Shown here one piece after another: positions 57,462 to 64,000 of a DNA stretch of 64,000 nucleotides. This DNA is from Actinomyces wuliandei. GTDB taxonomy: Bacteria; Actinomycetota; Actinomycetes; Actinomycetales; Actinomycetaceae. The notes under the pieces are model-generated. The model was not told the DNA's origin and did not search any database. It saw nothing but the letters and a program-made list of their open reading frames with translations. Position 1 is the stretch's first letter, and each line of letters opens with the position of its first letter. A program made the translations under genes and the position numbers. The DNA is taken from positions 1,364,001-1,428,000 of the forward strand of contig NZ_CP025227.1 of the NCBI RefSeq assembly GCF_004010955.1, written 5' to 3'.

Positions 57462-58361
57462 GTGAGCGACACCGACCAGTCCGGACTGTATGACCTGCCC
57501 ACCTCCGAGGAGCCTGAGGAGTCTGAAGAGGCTGAGGAGGGTGAGGGGAGAGTCTTTGCTGCTCCCGCGCCCCTGGTCTCCCACGGTCCTGCCCGTGTCG
57601 TGTCCATGTGCAACCAGAAGGGCGGTGTCGGCAAAACCACGACCACCATCAACCTGGGGGCTGCCCTGGCCGAGTACGGGCGCCGGGTGCTCATCGTGGA
57701 CTTCGACCCGCAGGGGGCTGCCTCAGCCGGCCTGGGTATCAGCGCCCACGAGCTGGAGTCCACCATCTACGACCACCTCGTGGCGGCGCACCCCGACGTG
57801 CGCGCGGTCATCCACCCCACCACGGTCCCGGGCCTGGATATTGTCCCGGCCAATATCGACCTGTCTGCGGCTGAGGTCCAGCTGGTCAACGAGGTGGCGC
57901 GCGAGCAGGCCCTCAAGAGGGTGCTTCGTCCCGTCCTGGACGACTACGACGTCGTGCTCGTGGACTGCCAGCCCTCCCTGGGGCTGCTCACCGTCAACGC
58001 GCTGACGGCCTCCCACGGGGTTATCATCCCCCTGGAGACCGAGTTCTTCGCGCTGCGCGGCGTCGCCCTCCTGGTGGAGACGGTGGAGCGGGTCAAGGAC
58101 CGCCTCAACGCCAGCCTCAAGATCGACGGCATCCTGGCGACCATGGTAGACACCCGGACGCTGCACTCCCGGGAGGTCCTAGAGCGCCTGGAGGAGGCCT
58201 TCGGGGACCTGCTCCTGGACACACGCATCCGGCGTACTGTCAAGTTTCCTGACGCGTCCGTGGCCAGTGAGCCGATCACGAGTTACGCCCCCTCCCACCC
58301 GGGTGCCAAGGCCTACCGTCGTCTTGCCCGCGAGGTCATCGCCCGCGGCGATGTCGCCTGA
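57462..58361 (+). CDS. ParA/Soj-family ATPase
   Basis: The 299-residue protein is a deviant Walker A ATPase related to ParA/Soj, acting in chromosome or protein positioning. It has CNQKGGVGKTTTTINLGAAL (deviant Walker A, KGGVGKTT), VLIVDFDPQGAASAGLG (A' motif) and VVLVDCQPSLGLLTVNAL (Walker B). The first 40 residues form an acidic Glu-rich extension. A true parB is not next to it; instead scpA and scpB follow, the usual actinobacterial arrangement, so it is a second ParA-like protein linked to condensin rather than the oriC ParA. scpA overlaps its end by 11 bases. Confidence 0.92.
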   Translation: MSDTDQSGLYDLPTSEEPEESEEAEEGEGRVFAAPAPLVSHGPARVVSMCNQKGGVGKTTTTINLGAALAEYGRRVLIVDFDPQGAASAGLGISAHELESTIYDHLVAAHPDVRAVIHPTTVPGLDIVPANIDLSAAEVQLVNEVAREQALKRVLRPVLDDYDVVLVDCQPSLGLLTVNALTASHGVIIPLETEFFALRGVALLVETVERVKDRLNASLKIDGILATMVDTRTLHSREVLERLEEAFGDLLLDTRIRRTVKFPDASVASEPITSYAPSHPGAKAYRRLAREVIARGDVA

Positions 58362-59232
58362 GTCCCTGGCGCCTGCCAGGGGCACCTCTGCCTCCCGCCA
58401 CCAGCCGGACGGTCCAGCCCCGGTCCATGAGGCCACCGGGGCGCAGACGGCTGATCGGCTGCCGGGATTCAGCGTCGCCCTGCCGCAGTTCGAAGGGCCT
58501 TTTGACCTGCTGCTCACCCTGATCGCCCGCAGGCGCCTGGACGTCACCGAGCTGGCCCTGGCTGAGGTCACTGACGACTTCATGGCCTACATGCGCTCCG
58601 ACGGGGACCTGGAGCACGCCTCCGAGTTCCTCGTGGTGGCTGCCACGCTGCTGGCCCTCAAGGCGCACCGGCTGCTGCCCCGGGAAGAGGACGAGGAGGA
58701 CCCTGACCTGGAGCTGCTGGAGTCCCGCGACCTCCTGTTCGCCAGGCTCCTGCAGTACCGGGCCTTCAAGGAGGCGGCGGGAGCCTTCCGGGAGCGGGCC
58801 GACGCCGCCTCGCGCAGCTATCCGCGCCTGGTCAGCCTGGACCCCCGCCTGGCCGCGCTGCTGCCCCCTCTGGCCACCACCGTGACACCTGAGGAGCTGG
58901 CCCGTGCCGCTGCCTCGGCCCTGAGCCGTCCCAGGGACCCGGGTGTCCAGACCCTCCACCTCCACGAGCGGGTCGCCGTGGGTGAGCAGGTAGGCCTTGT
59001 CGCTGAGCGGCTCAGGCGTCACGGTCGCCTGACCTTCACCGAGCTGACCCACGACACCGACAGGGTAGCCGTGGTCGTCGCCCGGTTCCTGGGGGTGCTC
59101 CTGCTGCACCGTCAGGGCAGTGCCGAGCTGGAGCAGACGGAGGCCATGGGTGAGATCACGGTAACCTGGTGCGCCGACCAGGAGGGGCAGGTCGGCATAG
59201 TAGAGGCTGACGTGGAGGGGGAGTTCTCATGA
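58351..59232 (+). CDS. scpA: Segregation and condensation protein A
   Basis: The 293-residue kleisin bridges the SMC heads of the condensin complex. The N-terminal motif is FEGPFDLLLTLIARRRLDVTEL; the centre has the acidic LVVAATLLALKAHRLLPREEDEED stretch, and the C-terminal winged helix includes FTELTHDTDRVAVVVARFLGVLLLHRQG. I use ATG 58351 because the conserved motif then lies near residue 50; about 45 N-terminal Ser/Ala/Pro residues look unstructured. It overlaps parA by 11 bases and scpB by 4, indicating coupled translation. Confidence 0.94.
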   Translation: MSPESLAPARGTSASRHQPDGPAPVHEATGAQTADRLPGFSVALPQFEGPFDLLLTLIARRRLDVTELALAEVTDDFMAYMRSDGDLEHASEFLVVAATLLALKAHRLLPREEDEEDPDLELLESRDLLFARLLQYRAFKEAAGAFRERADAASRSYPRLVSLDPRLAALLPPLATTVTPEELARAAASALSRPRDPGVQTLHLHERVAVGEQVGLVAERLRRHGRLTFTELTHDTDRVAVVVARFLGVLLLHRQGSAELEQTEAMGEITVTWCADQEGQVGIVEADVEGEFS

Positions 59233-59912
59233 CACAGGCTGAGGTGCGTGCTCACGTACCCGGTGACGGTGCCGGGGCAGCCGCGCTGGGCACACCGTCC
59301 CAGGTCGGGGTGCGTGGTGCCGTGGAGGCGGTGCTGGTTGTCGCCGACGAGCCGGTGACCACTGCTGCTCTGGCGCAGGCCCTTGACCTGGACGAGGAGG
59401 AGACCCGCGCGCTCCTGGAGGGGCTTGCTGCTGAGTACCGCGGGGAGGCGCCCGGCAGCCGTGAGCACGGCTTCGTCCTGCAGCAGGTGGGCGAAGGCTG
59501 GCGGCTGGCCTCTGGTACCCGCTACAGCGAGGTGGTGGAACGCTTCGTCGTCGGCAGCGCCACAGCCAGGCTGTCACAGGCCGCCCTGGAGACCCTGGCG
59601 GTCATCGCCTACCGTCAACCTGTCACCAGGAGCAGGATCGCTGCCGTCCGGGGAGTCAGCGTGGACGGGGTGGTACGGACCCTCCGTGCCCGCAGGCTCA
59701 TTGAGGAGGACGGCACCGAGTCCTCCGGGGCGGCCCTCTACCGTACCAGCGCAGAGTTCCTAGAGTACCTGGGTATCAGCTCCCTGGAGGAGCTGCCCGC
59801 GCTGGCCCCCTACCTCCCCGCTCAGGAGGACCTGGCAGACCTGGACGACGAGGTCACCGAGCTGACGAGTCCGGCAGGTACGCAGGAGGCAGGTAGACGT
59901 GCTGACCGGTGA
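59229..59912 (+). CDS. scpB: Segregation and condensation protein B
   Basis: The 227-residue partner of ScpA has two winged-helix domains: RGAVEAVLVVADEPVTTAAL and YSEVVERFVVG, followed by LSQAALETLAVIAYRQPVTRSRI with the conserved AYRQP and then GVVRTLRARRLIEEDG. It overlaps scpA by 4 bases (ATGA). Its C-terminus is acidic. The order scpA-scpB-rluB is standard in Gram-positives. Confidence 0.95.
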   Translation: MTQAEVRAHVPGDGAGAAALGTPSQVGVRGAVEAVLVVADEPVTTAALAQALDLDEEETRALLEGLAAEYRGEAPGSREHGFVLQQVGEGWRLASGTRYSEVVERFVVGSATARLSQAALETLAVIAYRQPVTRSRIAAVRGVSVDGVVRTLRARRLIEEDGTESSGAALYRTSAEFLEYLGISSLEELPALAPYLPAQEDLADLDDEVTELTSPAGTQEAGRRADR

Positions 59913-59962
59913 CGGGCGGGACGCCCGGTAACCTGGCAAGGAGGAGACAGAGAGGGGATGCA

Positions 59963-60931
59963 ATGGCGGACAGGCTGAGCAGTCCCGGGCTGGGGCCGGT
60001 AGGAGAGCTCGGGGCGGAGGAGTTCTACGACGACGATGACGTCGAGGACCTGGACGAGGGCGCTGGTGCCGAGGCCCTGGCAGCCTTCGACTCCGAGGCG
60101 GTCAGCGAGGACGAGGAGGCCCGGCTGCTCGCCCAGCAGGCGCGGGCCGCGCGCGGTGGGGCCGATGACCCGCACGTGGTCGGCGGGCAGCGCCTTCAGA
60201 AGGTCCTGGCCCACGCCGGGGTAGGCTCCCGCCGCGCCTGCGAGGCGGTGATCGCCGCCGGACGGGTCAGTGTCGGGGGGGTCGTCGTCACCGAGCCCGG
60301 CCTGCGGGTAGACCCGCTCAGCCAAGAGATCCGGGTGGACGGCTCCCGGGTGCTCACCGACCCGGGGCTGCTCACGCTCCTCCTCCACAAGCCCGCAGGC
60401 GTGGTCACCACTATGGAGGACCCGCAGGGACGGCCCACGGTCGCCCGCTACGCCCGCGACTACCTGGCCGACCACCCTGAGCTGTCCCCAGACACGCGTC
60501 TGGTCCACGTGGGGCGCCTGGACACCCAGACCGAGGGTCTTCTCCTGCTGTCCAACGACGGGGAGCTCTCCCACCGGCTCATGCACCCCCGCTTCGAGAT
60601 CGCCAAGACCTACGTGGCCGTTGTCGAGGGAGAGGTCGAGCGCTGGGTCCCGCGAAAGCTGAGGCGAGGTATCGAGCTCGACGACGGTCCCGTCCAGGCG
60701 GACCGGGTCACGGTCAAGGACACCAGTGCGCGGGGCTCGATCGTGGAGGTCACCCTCCACTGCGGACGCAACCGTGTCGTCAGGCGCATGCTGGACGCGG
60801 TAGGGCACCCGGTGACGCGGCTGGTGCGCACAAGGCTGGGACCGCTGGGCCTGGGCCGGCTTGCTCCCGGCCAGGTCAGGGCTCTGACGCAGGACGAGGT
60901 CGCGGCGCTCCAGCGCGAGGTCGGGCTGTGA
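59963..60931 (+). CDS. rluB: 23S rRNA pseudouridine synthase (RluB family)
   Basis: The 322-residue protein has an acidic N-terminal extension of about 70 residues, an S4 RNA-binding domain (QRLQKVLAHAGVGSRRACEAVI) and the RsuA/RluB-type catalytic domain with the active-site Asp in HVGRLDTQTEGLLLLSNDG. It converts a uridine in 23S rRNA (helix 89-90 region in homologs) to pseudouridine. I start at ATG 59963 because GAGAGGGG precedes it; the frame upstream overlaps the end of scpB only marginally. tyrA begins inside its stop codon (GTGA). Confidence 0.93.
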   Translation: MADRLSSPGLGPVGELGAEEFYDDDDVEDLDEGAGAEALAAFDSEAVSEDEEARLLAQQARAARGGADDPHVVGGQRLQKVLAHAGVGSRRACEAVIAAGRVSVGGVVVTEPGLRVDPLSQEIRVDGSRVLTDPGLLTLLLHKPAGVVTTMEDPQGRPTVARYARDYLADHPELSPDTRLVHVGRLDTQTEGLLLLSNDGELSHRLMHPRFEIAKTYVAVVEGEVERWVPRKLRRGIELDDGPVQADRVTVKDTSARGSIVEVTLHCGRNRVVRRMLDAVGHPVTRLVRTRLGPLGLGRLAPGQVRALTQDEVAALQREVGL

Positions 60932-62124
60932 GGGGGAAGCACGGGGGGCAGCCGGTGTCCACGGTGGGGCCCGTGCTCGTCGTGGGGACTGGGTTGCTGG
61001 GCACCTCCCTGGCCCTGGCGCTGACGTCGGCAGGGGTCGAGGTCCAGCTGGAGGACACCTCGCCGACCAGCCTGTCCCTGGCCCGGGACATGGGTGCAGG
61101 ACGGCCGCACCGGGAGGGAGACGCCGAGCCTCAGGTAGTGGTCGTGGCCACCCCGCCGGACGTGGCCGCCGACGTGGTGGTGCGCCAGCTGGGTGCCCAT
61201 CCCCAGGCCGTGGTCACGGACGTGGCCTCCGTCAAGGAGCGGGTCGCTGCTGAGGTTCGTGCCCGTGCCGACCAGGCGGCACGTCGGTACGTGGGCAGCC
61301 ACCCGATGGCCGGGCGGGAGCGCTCTGGGGCGGGCAGCGCTGACTCCGACCTCTTCGCCGGGAGGCCCTGGGTGGTCGTGGGGGAGGGGGCTGATCCCTC
61401 GGCCGAGCTGGTGGTGCGCGGCCTGGCAACTGATGTCGGAGCCACCCCGGTGCGCATGGGGGCGGCTGAGCACGACGTCGCGGTGGCGGCAGTATCTCAC
61501 CTCCCCCAGCTGGCTTCCTCCCTGGTGGCGGCCCGTCTGGAGAAGGTCAGCGAGTCCGCCCTGGCGCTGGCCGGGCAGGGGCTCCGGGACGTGACACGTG
61601 TGGCTGCCTCCGACCCGAGGCTGTGGTCAGCCATCGTCGTCGGCAACGCCGCCCCGGTGGCCGGGCTGCTACGCGAGCTGCGCGAGGACCTGAACCTGCT
61701 GCTGCGCGGTGTGGAGGCCGCTGTTGGCGAGCCTGGCAGCCCCGGCTGTCCCGACAGCTCTGGCTTCCCCAGCTGTCATGGCCACACGCTGCCGGGCGAC
61801 GCCTCCACGCTCGCTCCGGGGGCGGTCGGCGCTGTCAGCGACGTCATGACCCGAGGTGGTCGTGGCCGGGCACGTATTCCGGGCAAGCACGGAGGCGCCC
61901 CGCGGCGCTACCGTGAGGTCCAGGTGCTCGTGCCCGACTCCGTCGGCTCCCTGGGCAGGCTCTTTGCCGACATTGGCGAGGTTGGCGTCAATATTGAGGA
62001 CTTTGCCCTGGAGCACTCGGCGGGGCAGAGCGCGGGCCTGGCTGTTGTCTCGGTGCTGCCCGGCGCCGCACAGGGCCTGGAGGAGGCCCTGGACCAGCGG
62101 GGCTGGCGGGTGGTAGTCACGTAG
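60928..62124 (+). CDS. tyrA: Prephenate dehydrogenase with ACT domain
   Basis: The 398-residue enzyme makes 4-hydroxyphenylpyruvate, the tyrosine precursor, using NAD(P). The Rossmann start is VLVVGTGLLGTSLALALT; conserved residues include VTDVASVKE, GSHPMAGRERSG with the catalytic His, and VAAVSHLPQL. A Ser/Gly/Pro-rich linker (about residues 272-310) leads to a C-terminal ACT domain (VQVLVPDSVGSLGRLFADIG, then VNIEDFALEHS), the usual site of tyrosine feedback. It overlaps rluB by 4 bases. Confidence 0.94.
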   Translation: MRGKHGGQPVSTVGPVLVVGTGLLGTSLALALTSAGVEVQLEDTSPTSLSLARDMGAGRPHREGDAEPQVVVVATPPDVAADVVVRQLGAHPQAVVTDVASVKERVAAEVRARADQAARRYVGSHPMAGRERSGAGSADSDLFAGRPWVVVGEGADPSAELVVRGLATDVGATPVRMGAAEHDVAVAAVSHLPQLASSLVAARLEKVSESALALAGQGLRDVTRVAASDPRLWSAIVVGNAAPVAGLLRELREDLNLLLRGVEAAVGEPGSPGCPDSSGFPSCHGHTLPGDASTLAPGAVGAVSDVMTRGGRGRARIPGKHGGAPRRYREVQVLVPDSVGSLGRLFADIGEVGVNIEDFALEHSAGQSAGLAVVSVLPGAAQGLEEALDQRGWRVVVT

Positions 62125-62155
62125 GGACCGGCTCCCACAGCCCCGGGGCAGCAGG

Positions 62156-62211
62156 CGACAGAAATGTCATAGGACAGCAGGAAACATGGTTGTCCCATGA
62201 CGTTTCTGTCG
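62156..62211. repeat. 21-bp imperfect inverted repeat between tyrA and cmk-der
   Basis: The arms 62156-62176 and 62191-62211 match at 19 of 21 positions and enclose a 14-nt loop. There is no T-run. It fills the middle of a 200-base gene-free gap and is an unusually long structure. It could be a terminator for tyrA, an mRNA stabiliser or the remnant of a small mobile element. Confidence 0.6.
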
Positions 62212-62325
62212 TCCTGGGCGGGGCGGAGGCAGCCTGCCTGTGTGCTGCCTCATCCGGGCCGAGGCCACGCCGTGGCACCGCGATGTGGGACGCTTGCGCC
62301 TGTTGGCTGAACCTGGAGGAGCGCA

Positions 62326-64000
62326 ATGGGAATTGTCGTGGCCGTTGACGGGCCGAGCGGGTCAGGGAAGTCCTCAGTCTCCAGGGCGGTGGCTGCACGG
62401 CTAGGACTGGCCTACCTGGACACCGGTGCCATGTACCGGGCGGCCGCGTGGTGGTGCCAGCAGCAGGGCGCTGATCTTTCTGACAGCGCAGCGGCTGCCC
62501 GCACGGTGGCAACGATGCCGCTGGAGGTGGGGCTCGACCCGGATGCTCCCCGAGTGTTGTGCGATGGGACTGACATCACCCAGGAGATCCGCGAGCCTCG
62601 CATCTCCCAGGTGGTCTCCCAGGTGGCGACCAACCTGGGGGTCCGTGCGGCGCTAGCCGGGCTCCAGCGTGAGATCATCGCTGCGGAGCGGGCAGGGCTC
62701 GGCTCCTCCTTCTCCGGCGGGGCGGGAGTCGTGGCCGAGGGTCGCGACATCACCACGGTGATCGCCCCCGAGGCCGAGGTGCGCCTGCTGCTGACCGCCT
62801 CCGAGGAGGATCGCCTGGCCCGTCGCGCAGGCGACCTGGAGGCGGCGGGAAGGAAGGTCGATGAACCCGACCTGCGTGACCAGGTGGTACGCCGCGACCG
62901 CGACGACGCCACCGTGTCCCAGTTCCTCACCGCTGCCGAGGGGGTCACCCTGGTGGACACCTCCGGGCTCACCCTGGATGAGTCGGTCACCCGGGTCCTT
63001 GACCTGGTCGAGCAGGCGGTGAGCGAGGCAGCAGCGCCCCAGGTGGCTCGGCACTCCCAGGAGACCGCCCGTGCCCGGGCCATGCGCGAGGACCTGGAGG
63101 GCTACGATCTCAGCGAGGAAGACCGTGCTCTTCTCGACAGCGGGGAGAGGGCCTCCACGGAGGACCAGGTCGAGCCCGGCCTGCCGGTCCTAGCGGTTAT
63201 CGGGCGCCCCAACGTGGGCAAGTCCACCCTGGTGAACCGGGTCCTGGGCCGCCGCGTCGCCGTCGTCCAGGACACCCCGGGAGTCACCCGTGACCGGGTG
63301 TCCTACCCGGCGGAGTGGGCTGGACGCCGCTTTACTATCGTGGACACCGGCGGCTGGGAGGTGGACGTGGCAGGTCTGGAGGCCGCCGTGGCCACGCAGG
63401 CGGAGGTGGCGGTGCAGATGGCAGATGCCGTCCTGCTCGTCGTGGACGCCCGAGTAGGGATTACTGAGACCGACGCCAGGGTGGTCACCATGCTGCGTCG
63501 CAGCGGCAAGCCGGTCGTCCTGGTCGCAAACAAGGTTGACTCCTCCGCCCAGGAGGGTGACGCCGCCGCGCTGTGGGGGCTGGGACTGGGTGAGCCCTAC
63601 CCGGTCTCCGCGCTGCACGGGCGCGGTGCGGGCGAGGTACTGGACGCGGCTGTGGCCGTCCTGCCGGAGGTCTCCGCCGTCGCTGCGGCCCAGCCTGAGG
63701 AGGGGCTGCACCGTATCGCCCTGGTGGGACGGCCCAATGTAGGCAAGTCCTCCCTGCTCAACGCTATCGCAGGCTCCCAGAGAGTCGTGGTCAACGAGGT
63801 TGCGGGCACTACCCGTGACCCGGTGGACGAGGTCATTGAGCTGGACGGGCGGGCCTGGGTCCTGGTGGACACCGCCGGGATCCGGCGACGGGTGCGCCAG
63901 GCTCGGGGAGCGGACTATTACGCCGTCCTGCGCACCCAGGGAGCCATCGAGAAGGCGGAGGTGGCCGTGGTGCTCCTGGACGCCTCCGAGCCGGTCACCG
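62326..64000 (+). CDS. Bifunctional (d)CMP kinase / ribosome assembly GTPase Der (3' truncated by window edge)
   Basis: A single open frame of more than 558 codons joins two proteins. Residues 1 to about 240 are cytidylate kinase, with the P-loop [27 protein letters not shown] and the substrate motif [11 protein letters not shown]. After an acidic linker, two EngA/Der GTPase domains begin: G1 [12 protein letters not shown] with TPGVTRD and DTGGW in the first, then [20 protein letters not shown] and DTAGIRR in the second. The sequence stops at the window edge within the second domain. Fused cmk-der genes are known in Actinomycetaceae and Bifidobacteriaceae. The ATG at 62326 has GGAGGA five bases upstream. 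I checked the frame and found no stop across the junction. Confidence 0.95.
   Translation, partial: MGIVVAVDGPSGSGKSSVSRAVAARLGLAYLDTGAMYRAAAWWCQQQGADLSDSAAAARTVATMPLEVGLDPDAPRVLCDGTDITQEIREPRISQVVSQVATNLGVRAALAGLQREIIAAERAGLGSSFSGGAGVVAEGRDITTVIAPEAEVRLLLTASEEDRLARRAGDLEAAGRKVDEPDLRDQVVRRDRDDATVSQFLTAAEGVTLVDTSGLTLDESVTRVLDLVEQAVSEAAAPQVARHSQETARARAMREDLEGYDLSEEDRALLDSGERASTEDQVEPGLPVLAVIGRPNVGKSTLVNRVLGRRVAVVQDTPGVTRDRVSYPAEWAGRRFTIVDTGGWEVDVAGLEAAVATQAEVAVQMADAVLLVVDARVGITETDARVVTMLRRSGKPVVLVANKVDSSAQEGDAAALWGLGLGEPYPVSALHGRGAGEVLDAAVAVLPEVSAVAAAQPEEGLHRIALVGRPNVGKSSLLNAIAGSQRVVVNEVAGTTRDPVDEVIELDGRAWVLVDTAGIRRRVRQARGADYYAVLRTQGAIEKAEVAVVLLDASEPVT

Overview
The window looks like a chromosomal segment of a high-GC actinobacterium, most likely an Actinomyces-like member of the Actinomycetaceae. 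Three things support this: the conserved gene order around uvrA, uvrC, rapZ, yvcK, whiA, gap, pgk, tpiA and secG; a fused cmk-der gene; and many genes whose start codon lies 6-8 bases after a TANNNT -10 box, as expected for leaderless mRNAs.

Layout. 0-3.3 kb holds the end of rpsA, coaE and uvrB. 3.3-10.8 kb is an accessory stretch: an arginine/ornithine antiporter and arginine deiminase, then a terC plus P-type ATPase operon behind a probable yybP-ykoY (Mn2+) riboswitch, then a YciI-like gene. 10.9-15.3 kb holds uvrA, whose promoter carries a LexA (SOS) box, and a UDP-glucose pyrophosphorylase.

15.4-35.0 kb is a complete type I-E CRISPR-Cas locus. Its array has 167 identical 28-nt repeats and 166 spacers, plus one degenerate repeat and a further spacer at the distal end. 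The cas order on the minus strand is cas3-cas8e-cas11-cas7-cas5-cas6e-cas1-cas2, followed by the array, so the array is read leftward from the cas2 side. 35.1-35.6 kb holds four tRNA genes: Val-CAC, Gly-GCC, Cys-GCA and Val-GAC.

35.7-41.8 kb is accessory: a HAD phosphatase; a three-gene group of a stand-alone adenylation enzyme, a GNAT acetyltransferase and an esterase-like hydrolase; an alcohol dehydrogenase; and a LysR regulator. 41.9-49.0 kb holds uvrC and a beta-glucoside operon (BglG-type antiterminator, RAT/terminator switch, EIIBCA, GH1 glucosidase). 49.2-64 kb is housekeeping: rapZ, yvcK, whiA, gap, pgk, tpiA, secG, xerD, parA, scpA, scpB, rluB, tyrA and the start of cmk-der.

Themes. 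All three uvr genes are present, and about 28 kb carrying CRISPR, tRNA and adenylation genes separates uvrA from uvrC. Three regulatory switches can be read directly from the sequence: the SOS box on uvrA, the Mn-type riboswitch with a Shine-Dalgarno-sequestering hairpin, and the RAT/terminator pair. The least explained genes are the adenylation/GNAT/esterase group. The most informative DNA is the CRISPR array, which shows re-acquired and overlapping spacers.
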